Shown here one piece after another: positions 26,020 to 35,188 of a stretch of 51,706 nt of DNA. Made by a program: the position numbers and the translations under genes. The stretch's first letter is position 1. Every line of letters starts with the position of its first letter. Origin of the DNA: Lachnospiraceae bacterium UBA7060. GTDB lineage: Bacteria; Bacillota; Clostridia; Lachnospirales; Lachnospiraceae. The notes beneath the pieces are model-generated. The model ran no database searches. It was given only the letters and a program-made list of their open reading frames with translations, and was not told where the DNA came from. Where the stretch lies: positions 1-51,706 of the forward strand of contig DLAA01000044.1 of assembly GCA_002493835.1 (NCBI GenBank), in the 5' to 3' direction.

Positions 26020-26506
26020 AAATGAAACCACACAGACTTTTTCTTTCGATATCAAAGAGATTCTTGACCGCATTATGGAGGAAGTCTTGGATACTGAAAA
26101 TTGTCCTTACGAGGCGTCTGTCAGTCTTCTTTTGACGGATGGGGCAGGTATCAGGGAATACAATAAAAATTACAGAGACACAGATGCGGAGACTGATGTG
26201 CTTTCCTTTCCTAATCTGGAATTTGAGACGCCGGGAGATTTTTCTAATGTGGAAGAGTGTGCGGCGGACTGTTTCGATCCGGACAGCGGTGAATTGGTAT
26301 TAGGGGATATCATCCTTAATGTATCCCGGGTGAAAGAGCAAGCCATCGAGTATGGGCATAGTGAATTGCGGGAAGCTGCTTTTCTAATTGCCCACAGTCT
26401 TTTTCATTTGTGTGGTTACGATCACATGGAAGCCGGGGAGGCGGCTGTTATGGAGGCGAAGCAGGAAGCTGTACTTTGGAGGCTCTCCATCACGCGGGAA
26501 CGGTAA
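26003..26506 (+). CDS. ybeY: rRNA maturation endoribonuclease YbeY
   Basis: A 167-residue metal-dependent RNase that processes 16S rRNA ends and takes part in ribosome quality control. The zinc-binding HSLFHLCGYDH (H-x3-H-x5-H) lies near residue 132, and NxxYRxxDxxTDVLSFP appears as NKNYRDTDAETDVLSFP. The gene overlaps the HD-protein gene by 17 nt, with CAGGAGAAG upstream. Length is typical. Confidence 0.96.
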   Translation: MTSFVENETTQTFSFDIKEILDRIMEEVLDTENCPYEASVSLLLTDGAGIREYNKNYRDTDAETDVLSFPNLEFETPGDFSNVEECAADCFDPDSGELVLGDIILNVSRVKEQAIEYGHSELREAAFLIAHSLFHLCGYDHMEAGEAAVMEAKQEAVLWRLSITRER

Positions 26507-26526
26507 ATGTCAGAATACTGAGGCTA

Positions 26527-28176
26527 ATGATAAATATGCAATGGATGATAAAGACTTTAAAAAATAAGATTGTCTTCTCAGCGGGGATCCTATCTTACAT
26601 GATTCTTCTTTTTATGCGGATTCCGTTGTCTCGTTTTATAGGGGACGAGGGTGTCGGACTTTTTGCCCCGGCTTTTGAAATTTTCTTGTTGACTACTTTA
26701 GTCACTTCTTACGGAATGACACGAGCTGTGGCGGGAATGATTCGCTACAGAGTAAAAAGAGAGCGATTTCGGAATGCAAAAAAGATTTTTCGGACAGCTC
26801 TTGCCATGAATCTCTTTTTAGGTATTTTTATAGCACTTTTTATAGTGTTTTTTTCCTCGTGGATTGCTGATGTGCTGGTTCTTGAGCAGTTGAGCCGTAT
26901 GGCAGTTCTGGCGGCGGCACCTGCTGTTTTCTTGGCATCCATAGTGGGGGTTCTCAGAGGATACTTTAACGGTTATGGGATGGGTGTGCTGACTGCCCAT
27001 TCCCAATATTTGGAAAAGGCGGTTATGTTGGCAGGAGCTGTTCTCTGTGGCAGGGCATTCTGCGGCTACGGGGAGAAGGTGTCGGCACTCTTACAGGTGG
27101 AAGCGCATACGTACGCATTTGGCGCGCTTGGTGCGATGGTGGGGGTTATGCTTTCGCAGGTGATTGCCCTGCTGCATTTGCTGCTGCTTTATGTGATTTA
27201 TGCAGGGACGTTAAAAGGCCGCCCTGGTCAGGATAACAGCAGGCGTACAGAGACACGGTTTGAGATTCAGCGCATGTTGATTATAAACATGGTGCCTTTG
27301 GCGGTGACGGTGGTGCTCTCCAACCTGTTTATGCTCGTAGACCAGCGTTTCTTAAATTATTGCATGAATGTGACAGAACAGGGAAATGTGCGCACAGCGA
27401 CGTGGGGAGCCTACTACGGAAAGTTTGCATCTCTTGTCGGCCTGGGTGCGGCTTTTTCCTGCCTTTTTGTGCATGTGCTGACCGGTAAGATTTGCAGCGC
27501 TTATGAAAGGGATGAGTATCGTGATATGCGGGAAAAGATGGGCAGGGCGGTACGAACTGCTTCCATGGCTGCTTTTCCGACGGCTGTTTATCTAGCAGTT
27601 CTAGCACAGCCGTTTTCAACCTTGTGTTATGGGAAGGCGGTTTCAAGGGTATCTTCTCTTACAGGATGGCTGCAAAAGGGGGCCGTTTTAGTGGTATTGT
27701 TTGTATTTTGTTTCCTCTTTGGTCAGGTTATGTATAAGCTTCGTATGGTGCGGGAACTCTTTTTAGCGGCGGCGGCTTCCTTTGCGATTCACTTGGCAGC
27801 GGCCTATTTTATGACACAGCGCGCTCATATGGGTGTGGATGGCCTGCTTAGCGCGTTATTGCTGTTTTTCGGCATTTACCTGGCAGGAAGTTTTGTCCTT
27901 CTGAATAAAAGAATAAAATGTCAGCTGGATTGGATGAGAGGGGTATTATTTCCCTTGGCGGCGGCAGCTGTCTCGGGACTAATTGTATATCTGTTGAACA
28001 GGCTGCTGTTTACCTCTGCAGGGGCGGTGTTTACCATTTTGACTGCCCTGCCTATTGGACTGTTTATCTATATCTTTTTGCTGATGGTTCTGCGGGTGAT
28101 CGGGGAAGCGGAACTGCAGGATATGCCGCTTGGTTTTCTGTTTATTCTCATTGGCAGGAATATTGGCATTTTGTAA
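26527..28176 (+). CDS. SpoVB-like polysaccharide/lipid flippase (MOP superfamily)
   Basis: A 549-residue integral membrane protein with about 14 hydrophobic helices. The N-terminal pattern RFIGDEGVGLFAPAFEIFLL, followed by SYGMTRAVAGMI and a basic RNAKKIFRTA loop, is that of stage V sporulation protein B and related oligosaccharide flippases. Relatives move lipid-linked sugars, including peptidoglycan precursors, across the membrane. ATG 26527 is the first plausible start (GAGG a few nt upstream); ATGs at 26536 and 26545 are alternatives. Upstream codons in this frame overlap ybeY and look non-coding. Confidence 0.85.
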   Translation: MINMQWMIKTLKNKIVFSAGILSYMILLFMRIPLSRFIGDEGVGLFAPAFEIFLLTTLVTSYGMTRAVAGMIRYRVKRERFRNAKKIFRTALAMNLFLGIFIALFIVFFSSWIADVLVLEQLSRMAVLAAAPAVFLASIVGVLRGYFNGYGMGVLTAHSQYLEKAVMLAGAVLCGRAFCGYGEKVSALLQVEAHTYAFGALGAMVGVMLSQVIALLHLLLLYVIYAGTLKGRPGQDNSRRTETRFEIQRMLIINMVPLAVTVVLSNLFMLVDQRFLNYCMNVTEQGNVRTATWGAYYGKFASLVGLGAAFSCLFVHVLTGKICSAYERDEYRDMREKMGRAVRTASMAAFPTAVYLAVLAQPFSTLCYGKAVSRVSSLTGWLQKGAVLVVLFVFCFLFGQVMYKLRMVRELFLAAAASFAIHLAAAYFMTQRAHMGVDGLLSALLLFFGIYLAGSFVLLNKRIKCQLDWMRGVLFPLAAAAVSGLIVYLLNRLLFTSAGAVFTILTALPIGLFIYIFLLMVLRVIGEAELQDMPLGFLFILIGRNIGIL

Positions 28177-28289
28177 CTGTTCAGAGGATGGCTCTGATCG
28201 TCTGCATTAATTGTTGCGGATTCTGCATAAAAATTACAAATTGGCTGATACTGATTACAGGAAATCCGACAGGAGAGGTTTAAAACGGA

Positions 28290-28961
28290 ATGAAGCTTGT
28301 AAAACGTATCAGTCTTTTTATGACATTGTCTATGGTTATGTTTGGCTTGGGCGGCTGGGGTGCATTGAAAGCGGAGGATTTTTTTTATCCAAACAGATAC
28401 CGGCATGAGGCGGCGAAAGCGCCGTCTGTGCCTTCGCAACAGTCTCAGATTCTTTTGAAGCCGCAGACGGCAGGTATTGAGGAAGAGGAACAGGTGATTG
28501 AGGCTGCAGCGGCGGATGAGCCTGTGGTGACTGCGGACACTTTGTATTTGGTGGAACAGGTAGATTTGTCGAAAGGAACGGTGACAGAGAAGGAAGAGAC
28601 GGTTCCTGTTATGTATATCGGTTTAAACAGGGAAGAGCTGTTGGAGGCGCTTTCCGCTTACGGGGATAATCCTCCCCTCACAGAATTAGAACAAGGTTTC
28701 GAAACTATAGAGCTCACTGCTTTTTCTAAGGATCGGGTAGCAGTCTGTAAATATTATAAAGTAAAAGAACCAGAAGGCTTTTATTTAATGGTAGCTGATC
28801 ATTTTATTGTAGTTTATGAGGAGGATAGAAGCACACTCTATATGAATACAGATATTCTCTTGGAAAGGCTTCCCGATTCTCTGCAGAGAGAGATTATGGC
28901 TGGAAAACATGTGGCAAGTGAAGAGGAGCTGTATCTGTTTCTGGAATCCTATTCAAGTTAA
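28290..28961 (+). CDS. Secreted/anchored protein with BofC-like C-terminal domain
   Basis: A 223-residue protein. Residues 1-28 form a signal anchor (ISLFMTLSMVMFGLGGWGAL). A variable Ala/Glu/Pro-rich linker follows to about residue 85. The last 60 residues (FYLMVADHFIVVYEEDR, DILLERLPDSLQREIMAGKH, SEEELYLFLESYSS) resemble the BofC C-terminal domain: a strand pair followed by LPxxxxxxxxxGxxVxSEEEL. In B. subtilis BofC is a forespore protein that restrains the SpoIVB signalling protease. The match is by pattern only. AGGAGAGG lies 12 nt before the ATG. The 113 nt upstream show no clear terminator. Confidence 0.7.
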   Translation: MKLVKRISLFMTLSMVMFGLGGWGALKAEDFFYPNRYRHEAAKAPSVPSQQSQILLKPQTAGIEEEEQVIEAAAADEPVVTADTLYLVEQVDLSKGTVTEKEETVPVMYIGLNREELLEALSAYGDNPPLTELEQGFETIELTAFSKDRVAVCKYYKVKEPEGFYLMVADHFIVVYEEDRSTLYMNTDILLERLPDSLQREIMAGKHVASEEELYLFLESYSS

Positions 28962-29051
28962 TTTATTTCCGACGTGTGTCATCGCTAAACTGTTGTGACA
29001 GGGGGCGTGGAGGATGCAGTTTTGGAACAGAAGGACAGGGAGTGACAAAAG

Positions 29052-30281
29052 ATGGGCAGGAACGTAGTTGTAATCGGCGGCGGCGCAGCGGGTATGATGG
29101 CTGCGGTACAGGCCGCTTGGACCGGAGCGGCTGTTGTCTTATATGAGAAAAATGACAGGGTCGGGAAAAAAATACTCTCTACGGGAAATGGCAGATGTAA
29201 TTTTTCCAATGAGATAATGGGTGCACAGTTTTATCATGGAAGCGGAATTGTTTTGTTGGAAGCAGTGCTTGCGGAGTTTGGGGTGGAGCAGAGCAGGGCT
29301 TTTTTCGAGTCACTGGGAATGCGGGTACGGAGTCGGGAGGGGTATTTATATCCAGCCAGTGACCAGGCTTCTACGGTGCTGGATCTTCTGCGCTATGAAA
29401 TGAGACGAAAGAATATTGCAGTACATACGGGAAAAAACGTGCAGAATCTCGCATATAAAGAAGGAAAATTTGTGGTGAACAGTGAAGAGAAATACTATGA
29501 TGCCGCTATTCTTTGCTGCGGAGGCTGCGCCGCTCCCCATACAGGGTCTGACGGGAGCGGGTTTGGACTGGCAAAACGATTGGGTCATCATATTGTTCCG
29601 ACGGTGCCTGCACTGACAGCTCTTCGTTGTAAAGAAAAATTCTATAAGCAGGTGGCGGGAGTGCGTTGTGACGCGCGTCTTACGCTTAAGGTGGATGGAA
29701 ATACAATATGCCGGGAAAGAGGGGAGCTGCAGTTGACTGATTATGGCCTTTCCGGTATACCGGCTTTCCAGATGAGCCGCCATGTCTCGTATGCTCTGAA
29801 GAAAAAGAGAAAAGTCACAGTCACGGTTTCCTTTCTTCCCGATTTTGATGAGGCGGTTTGTGAGGCTTTTTTTCGCGCCCGCATGAAGGATCACGGAGAC
29901 GATGAGATGGACGTGTTTCTGACTGGGATAGTCAACAAAAAAATAAGCCAGCTCTTGTGCAGACTTGCAGGTATTCGGGAGACAGAGCGGGCGAATGAGA
30001 TCAGTGCGCCGGCTTTTGAGCGTCTGCTGCGGCTTTTCTGTGAGATGGAAACAGTTGTGATTGGAACCAATGGTTTCGATAAAGCGCAGGTGAGCGCAGG
30101 AGGGATAGACTGCAATGAAGTGACCAAGCGCCTTATGTCAAAAAAATGTCCTGGGCTTTATTTTGCGGGAGAGATTCTTGATATTGACGGTCTCTGCGGC
30201 GGCTACAATCTGCAGTGGGCCTGGAGCAGCGGAGCGGCAGCGGGACGCGCGGCAGCTCTCGAAAATGAGGAAACGGTATAA
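29052..30281 (+). CDS. HI0933/BaiN-like FAD-dependent oxidoreductase
   Basis: A 409-residue flavoprotein of the HI0933 family. The N-terminal dinucleotide fold VVVIGGGAAGMMAAVQAAW is followed by the family hallmark KKILSTGNGRCNFSN. GELQLTDYGLSGIPAFQMSR and the C-terminal FAD contact GEILDIDGLCGGYNLQWAW are also present. The physiological substrate of most members is unknown; BaiN of Clostridium scindens acts in bile acid 7-dehydroxylation, but this level of similarity does not show that activity here. AGGGAGTG precedes the ATG. The next gene, also an FAD enzyme, starts 22 nt downstream. Confidence 0.88.
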   Translation: MGRNVVVIGGGAAGMMAAVQAAWTGAAVVLYEKNDRVGKKILSTGNGRCNFSNEIMGAQFYHGSGIVLLEAVLAEFGVEQSRAFFESLGMRVRSREGYLYPASDQASTVLDLLRYEMRRKNIAVHTGKNVQNLAYKEGKFVVNSEEKYYDAAILCCGGCAAPHTGSDGSGFGLAKRLGHHIVPTVPALTALRCKEKFYKQVAGVRCDARLTLKVDGNTICRERGELQLTDYGLSGIPAFQMSRHVSYALKKKRKVTVTVSFLPDFDEAVCEAFFRARMKDHGDDEMDVFLTGIVNKKISQLLCRLAGIRETERANEISAPAFERLLRLFCEMETVVIGTNGFDKAQVSAGGIDCNEVTKRLMSKKCPGLYFAGEILDIDGLCGGYNLQWAWSSGAAAGRAAALENEETV

Positions 30282-30303
30282 AATCACAGAGAAATGAGGA
30301 AAT

Positions 30304-31986
30304 ATGATTCGCATTAATCAGCTAAAATTATCGCCAGACTGTGTGGAACCAGAGGCATTGCTTAGAAAAAAGGCGGCAAAACTTTTGAGGATATCTCCGT
30401 TGGAGATTTCGACTCTGACTATTTTCCGAAAATCTTTAGATGCCAGAAAAAAACCAGAAATTTTCGCGGTATACACGGTGGATGTGAAGACGGCGGACGA
30501 AAAAAAGATACGAAAGAGGATCGGAAATGGAGGTGGGCAGATACAGTTTGTGGAAGAAACGCCATATGTTTTCCCGAAAATTGAGACAAACCTGTTAGCT
30601 GACAGACCTGTTATTGTGGGTTTCGGCCCGGCGGGACTTTTTTGCGGCTATATGCTGGCAAAAGCCGGATATCGTCCACTGATATTGGAGCGGGGTAGAG
30701 AGATACATAAAAGAAAAGGAGATGTGGAGCGGTTCTGGCGAGAAGGTGTTCTCAACCCTGCCTCCAATGTGCAGTTTGGCGAAGGCGGTGCAGGTGCTTT
30801 TTCGGATGGAAAGCTGAACACATCGATAAAAGATTCACAAGGCAGGATTCGTGAGACGCTTCGCATATTTGTGGAGGCTGGTGCGCCAGAGGCGATTCTC
30901 TATGAGGCAAAGCCTCACATCGGAACAGATATTTTGACGGAAGTGGTCTCGAACCTACGGAAAAAAATTATGGAATGGGGCGGTGAGGTGCGTTTTGAGT
31001 CCCAGGTGACAGCGCTTCTTTTGGAGAATGGACACATACGGGGCGTGGAGGTACACGGGGAGCAGATCAAAAGCGATGCTGTGATTTTGGCTGTCGGCCA
31101 CAGTGCAAGAGATACTTTTCGGATGCTTGCCGATCTGCATGTGCCTATGGAGGCAAAAGCTTTTGCGGTTGGGCTTCGTATGGAACATCCCCGGGAAATG
31201 ATCGACAGACTGCAGTATGGAAAGACTGCCTTGTCTCTTCCGGCGGCTGCTTACAAGGTGACGGCGAAAACGTTCGCGGGCAGAGGGGTATATTCTTTCT
31301 GCATGTGTCCGGGCGGCTATGTGGTAAATGCCTCCTCGGAGCCTGGGCGGACGGCGGTGAACGGCATGAGCTACAGTGGGCGAAATGGTGCAAACAGCAA
31401 CAGTGCTTTGATCGTTACCGTATCCCCCAATGACTATGGCGGCGCCGGCCCCCTTGCGGGGATTGCATTCCAGAGGAGATTGGAGGAGCGGGCCTATGAG
31501 ATCGGACAGGGAGCAGTGCCGGTGGAGCGGTATGGAGATTTTTGCAGTGCAGTTTATTCAAAAGACAGCAGAGCAGCAGCTTTATTAAATCGGAAAGAAG
31601 GAGATGTTTTGCCACGGAGCGGCCTGTGCGGACAGTATCCGGATTTTTTGCCTGCCATCATGGGCGCTTGGAAGTATGCGCCAGTGCATACCATTCTACC
31701 GGATTTTCTGAATACGGCGTTGGCAGAGGGAATAGACATGATTGGTCAGAAAATGCCCGGTTTTGCCGATGGGGACGCATTCCTATCAGGGGTGGAGAGC
31801 AGAACTTCGTCCCCAGTAAGAATTTTGCGGGATGAGACGGGACAATCCGCTGTAAAAGGACTGTATCCCTGCGGGGAGGGTGCTGGTTATGCGGGCGGCA
31901 TTACGTCTGCGGCTATGGATGGTATTCTGATTGCGGAGAAGGTTGCGTCAGTTTACGGTGGTGTGGTAAGATATCCACGAAAATAA
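30304..31986 (+). CDS. FAD-dependent dehydrogenase (COG2509 type)
   Basis: A 560-residue flavoprotein. A small N-terminal domain (residues 1-95, starting MIRINQLKLS) precedes a FAD fold (VIVGFGPAGLFCGYMLAKAG at about residue 103). Further family motifs are NVQFGEGGAGAFSDGKLNT, AVGHSARDTF and YSFCMCPGGYVVNASSE. The C-terminal GEGAGYAGGITSAAMDG contacts FAD. Members are widespread in Firmicutes with no assigned reaction. GAGGAAAT precedes the ATG. It probably shares a transcript with the HI0933-like gene. Confidence 0.88.
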   Translation: MIRINQLKLSPDCVEPEALLRKKAAKLLRISPLEISTLTIFRKSLDARKKPEIFAVYTVDVKTADEKKIRKRIGNGGGQIQFVEETPYVFPKIETNLLADRPVIVGFGPAGLFCGYMLAKAGYRPLILERGREIHKRKGDVERFWREGVLNPASNVQFGEGGAGAFSDGKLNTSIKDSQGRIRETLRIFVEAGAPEAILYEAKPHIGTDILTEVVSNLRKKIMEWGGEVRFESQVTALLLENGHIRGVEVHGEQIKSDAVILAVGHSARDTFRMLADLHVPMEAKAFAVGLRMEHPREMIDRLQYGKTALSLPAAAYKVTAKTFAGRGVYSFCMCPGGYVVNASSEPGRTAVNGMSYSGRNGANSNSALIVTVSPNDYGGAGPLAGIAFQRRLEERAYEIGQGAVPVERYGDFCSAVYSKDSRAAALLNRKEGDVLPRSGLCGQYPDFLPAIMGAWKYAPVHTILPDFLNTALAEGIDMIGQKMPGFADGDAFLSGVESRTSSPVRILRDETGQSAVKGLYPCGEGAGYAGGITSAAMDGILIAEKVASVYGGVVRYPRK

Positions 31987-32013
31987 TGTGCAGAAGTGAG
32001 GATAGTGTGAAAA

Positions 32014-32886
32014 ATGACAGACAGAAAAGCCCTTATGGCAGATAAAAAGAGAATTGTTGTAAAGATCGGTTCCTCCTCTTTACAGCATAAGGAGACGGGG
32101 GATCTGGATTACACAAAGCTGGATGTGCTTGTGCGGGAGTTGTGTAATTTGAGAAATATGGGAAAAGATGTAGTGCTGGTCACTTCCGGTGCTATCGCCG
32201 TAGGGAAGAAAGCTATACTTATGAAAGAGCATGATGACGACGATCCCATCGCTGTAAAGCAAGCCTGTGCCGCAGTAGGACAGGCAAGGCTAATGATGAT
32301 TTACCAGAAAATCTTTGCTGAGTACAATCAGGTGGCAGCGCAGATTCTGATGACGAAAAATACAATTGTGGATAATCTGAATCGCTATAATGCCCAGAAT
32401 ACTTTTTCAGAGCTGTTTAAGCTGGGTGTGATTCCCATTGTGAATGAGAATGACACAGTGGCCACCTATGAGATTGAGATCGGCGACAACGATACGCTCT
32501 CGGCGATTGTGGCTTCGCTGGTGGAGGCGGATGCGCTTCTTCTGTTGTCGGATATTGACGGCCTCTACACAGATGATCCGAGGACAAACCCGGATGTCAA
32601 GTATATTGAGGTGGTGGAAGAGCTGACGGAGGAGCTGATGAATATGGGAAAGGCCTCCACGGGAAGCAGTGTGGGAACGGGAGGCATGACTACCAAGCTG
32701 CAGGCTGCCAAAATCGCCAGCAGCACCGGAGTGGATATGGTTATCGCTAACAGCAGCGATATCAAGGTGATTCATCGTATTTTAAGCGGGCAGAATATCG
32801 GGACTTTGTTTCTTGCCCACAAAGATGAACGGTTTGACCTGCCATTATATGTACAGCGCATGCATCTGGGTGAGAAGAGTTTCTAA
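32014..32886 (+). CDS. proB: Glutamate 5-kinase
   Basis: A 290-residue amino-acid kinase that makes gamma-glutamyl phosphate, the first step of proline synthesis. Motifs: VVKIGSSSL near residue 15, VTSGAIAVG, NENDTVATYE and SDIDGLYTDDPR, followed by GTGGMTTKLQAAKIAS. It lacks the C-terminal PUA domain present in the E. coli enzyme (367 residues); such short forms are common in Clostridia. A second ATG at 32035 is possible. proA lies 946 nt downstream, separated by two small genes. Confidence 0.94.
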   Translation: MTDRKALMADKKRIVVKIGSSSLQHKETGDLDYTKLDVLVRELCNLRNMGKDVVLVTSGAIAVGKKAILMKEHDDDDPIAVKQACAAVGQARLMMIYQKIFAEYNQVAAQILMTKNTIVDNLNRYNAQNTFSELFKLGVIPIVNENDTVATYEIEIGDNDTLSAIVASLVEADALLLLSDIDGLYTDDPRTNPDVKYIEVVEELTEELMNMGKASTGSSVGTGGMTTKLQAAKIASSTGVDMVIANSSDIKVIHRILSGQNIGTLFLAHKDERFDLPLYVQRMHLGEKSF

Positions 32887-32905
32887 GTTTGTAAAGCGGC
32901 ATTTT

Positions 32906-32947
32906 TATAGGTAACGACATTGGAAATTTGTTATGTCGTTACCTATA
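32906..32947. repeat. Perfect 15-bp palindromic hairpin between proB and the DUF896 gene
   Basis: TATAGGTAACGACAT (32906-32920) and its exact reverse complement (32933-32947) flank a 12-nt loop. The right arm ends 3 nt before the AAGGAAAGGA ribosome-site region of the next gene. No U-run follows, so it is not a classical terminator. An operator, an mRNA-processing or stability hairpin, or a small mobile palindrome are all possible. Confidence 0.65.
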
Positions 32948-32964
32948 CAAGGAAAGGATCCTAT

Positions 32965-33183
32965 ATGAATGTGGAGCAAATGATACAGAGAATTAATGAG
33001 TTATATCACAAGTCGCAGGCGGAGGGGCTTACGGCAGCGGAGAAGGAAGAGCAGACAACTTTGCGGCAGGCCTATGTGGCAAATGTGCGGGCGAATTTAA
33101 GAGGACAGCTCGACAATATCTCTATTGTGGAAAAAGATGGCAGTATCACGAATCTCGGTGAGAAACATGGAAAAAGCAATTGA
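32965..33183 (+). CDS. DUF896 (UPF0291/YnzC-like) protein
   Basis: A 72-residue helical protein of the DUF896 family: N-terminal MIQRINELYHKSQAEGLTAA with the conserved LTxxExxEQ pattern, then RQAYVANVRANLRGQLDNI. In B. subtilis YnzC is an SOS-inducible protein of unknown role. The ATG at 32965 is 6 nt after AAAGGA, and the upstream in-frame start at 32920 would lie inside the palindrome. The last 17 nt overlap the following gene. Confidence 0.9.
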   Translation: MNVEQMIQRINELYHKSQAEGLTAAEKEEQTTLRQAYVANVRANLRGQLDNISIVEKDGSITNLGEKHGKSN

Positions 33184-33766
33184 AAAGAAACGATTCCGCC
33201 GGATGGCTTTGGCCAGACGGGACAGTCTTTTGGCACAGGAGCGCGAAGCATACAGTGAGATAATCGTTAAAAAATTGACAACCCTTCCCTGCTATAGACA
33301 GGCAGAGGCGGTTCTTACATATATCAATTTTCGGAGCGAAGTTGATACACTTTTCTTGTTGGAACAGTCTTTTGCAGATAAAAAGTTGGTGTTTGCACCG
33401 AAGGTTTCAGGCAGGGAAATGGAATTTTTTCAGATTTTTGGTGAGAAAGATTTGATAGAGGGGTATCACGGTATACGGGAACCGAAAGAGGGGAAATCAT
33501 ACACCGACTGGGTCAGTCAGTGCAAAGCGCTAGAAAAAAGGATGGTTTTGATTTGTCTGCCCGGTGCTGCGTTTGACAGAAAAGGCCATAGGATCGGCTA
33601 TGGGGGTGGATTTTATGACAGATATCTAAGCGGGCTTCCGAAAACGGTATCCCCTCAAATTACTACAGCTACACTGGCTTTCAACTGTCAGATTTTTGAA
33701 GAGATTCCCTGGGAACTGCATGATATTTGTCCTGAAAAAATAATTACCGAGGTGGAAATCATTTGA
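33167..33766 (+). CDS. 5-formyltetrahydrofolate cyclo-ligase
   Basis: A 199-residue ATP-dependent enzyme converting 5-formyl-THF (folinate) to 5,10-methenyl-THF. The N-terminal KKRFRRMALARRDSL is the usual substrate/ATP contact, and RIGYGGGFYDRYLS near residue 143 is the family signature. ATG 33167 is preceded by GGTGAG and overlaps the DUF896 gene by 17 nt. With Fhs, FolD and MetH it belongs to folate one-carbon metabolism, here embedded in a proline cluster. Confidence 0.93.
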   Translation: MEKAIEKKRFRRMALARRDSLLAQEREAYSEIIVKKLTTLPCYRQAEAVLTYINFRSEVDTLFLLEQSFADKKLVFAPKVSGREMEFFQIFGEKDLIEGYHGIREPKEGKSYTDWVSQCKALEKRMVLICLPGAAFDRKGHRIGYGGGFYDRYLSGLPKTVSPQITTATLAFNCQIFEEIPWELHDICPEKIITEVEII

Positions 33767-33831
33767 AAGCTGGGATGAAGCGGGTGTTTAGGTTTGGGTA
33801 ATTGAGAACAGAAAGGAGCTTGGTACAAATT

Positions 33832-35097
33832 ATGGAAAATGTAGAAATTCAAACATATTTAGCTTCCCTTGGCGAAAGAGCGGCGGCGGCAAAGACAGTT
33901 TTGCAAAGTCTCGATTCAGAACAAAAGAATCGGGCTCTTAGACGGGCGGCAGAGGCACTTATTGAGAGGACAGACAGACTGATCTTAGCCAATGAACTGG
34001 ATTATGAGAAAGCGCAGAATGCCGGTATGACAGAGGGCCTTTTAGACAGACTGAGATTGACGCCCGAACGGATTAAGGCGATGTCGGAAGGCCTTGTGCA
34101 GATCGCCAAACTGCCCGACCCCGTGGGAGAGGTGATGGAGCAGTTTGACAGGCCAAATGGTCTGCATATTGAAAAAGTACGTGTCCCCATGGGCGTTATC
34201 GGCATCATCTATGAAGCACGGCCAAACGTGACTGCGGATGCTTTTGGACTGTGCTTCAAGACGGGAAATGCAGTGATTTTAAAGGGCGGCAGGGATGCTT
34301 TTTATTCCAATCAGGCTGTCACCGAGGTGATACGGGATGCTCTCACCGAGATGAATATTCCGGCGGATGCTGTTTTGCTGATTGAGAATAACGACAGAGT
34401 GGTGACCACAGCCTTTATGAAGTTGAAGGAGTATGTGGATTTGCTGATTCCAAGGGGCGGTGCGGGGCTGATCCGCTCTGTGGTGGAAAACAGCACAATT
34501 CCTGTGATTGAAACAGGTACAGGGAACTGTCATATTTTTATAGATGAGACGGCGGATCCTGCAAAAATCATTCCAATCGTCATCAATGCAAAGACACAGC
34601 GGATCGGCGTATGCAATGCCTGCGAGTCTCTTCTAGTGCACAAGAAAATAGCGGATCGGATTTTGCCGGCTCTTGGGAAGGCTCTTTTAGAAAAACAGGT
34701 GGAAATCCGTGGAGATGCGGTTGTACAGGAGCAGATTCCGGAGGCGCACGCCGCTTCTGAGGAGGATTATGGAAGAGAATACCTGGATCTGATTCTCTCT
34801 GTGAAAACCGTAGATTCTCTGGAGGAGGCAATTGCTCATATCAATAAATACAATACGGGCCATTCTGATGCAATTTTAACGGAGAATCCGGAAAATGCGA
34901 AGGAATTTCTGCGCAGGGTAGATTCCGCCTGTGTTTATGTGAATGCTTCCACCCGCTTCACGGATGGATTTGAGTTTGGCTTTGGCGCGGAGATTGGCAT
35001 CAGCACGCAAAAGCTTCATGCCAGAGGCCCGATGGGGCTTAAGGAGCTGACTTCGTATAAATATCAGATTACCGGACAAGGACAGATACGTCCATAA
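33832..35097 (+). CDS. proA: Glutamate-5-semialdehyde dehydrogenase (gamma-glutamyl phosphate reductase)
   Basis: A 421-residue enzyme of the aldehyde dehydrogenase superfamily that reduces gamma-glutamyl phosphate with NADPH. Motifs: EARPNVTADAFGLCFKTGNA, LIPRGGAGLI, GTGNCHIF and the catalytic Cys in GVCNACESLL. ATG 33832 is chosen; GAAAGGAG lies 13 nt upstream. An in-frame TTG at 33802 precedes that site and is unlikely. Together with proB it completes the first two enzymatic steps to proline. Confidence 0.95.
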   Translation: MENVEIQTYLASLGERAAAAKTVLQSLDSEQKNRALRRAAEALIERTDRLILANELDYEKAQNAGMTEGLLDRLRLTPERIKAMSEGLVQIAKLPDPVGEVMEQFDRPNGLHIEKVRVPMGVIGIIYEARPNVTADAFGLCFKTGNAVILKGGRDAFYSNQAVTEVIRDALTEMNIPADAVLLIENNDRVVTTAFMKLKEYVDLLIPRGGAGLIRSVVENSTIPVIETGTGNCHIFIDETADPAKIIPIVINAKTQRIGVCNACESLLVHKKIADRILPALGKALLEKQVEIRGDAVVQEQIPEAHAASEEDYGREYLDLILSVKTVDSLEEAIAHINKYNTGHSDAILTENPENAKEFLRRVDSACVYVNASTRFTDGFEFGFGAEIGISTQKLHARGPMGLKELTSYKYQITGQGQIRP

Positions 35098-35104
35098 TTT
35101 TGAA

Positions 35105-35121
35105 GCCCGTTTACAAAACGG
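35105..35121 (+). terminator. Short hairpin after proA
   Basis: CCCGTT / AACGGG with a short loop lies 8 nt after the proA stop. No U-run follows, so termination is doubtful. Confidence 0.3.
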
Positions 35122-35188
35122 GAAAGCCGGATTGCAATGGCTCCAGCAGAACAATTTGCGCAAAATGGAATACAATTTGCGAAAAATA

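Noticed and set aside
26410..26526. N-terminal extension of the flippase overlapping ybeY
   Set aside because: The extension is Gly/His-rich out-of-frame ybeY sequence; the membrane protein begins sensibly at 26527.
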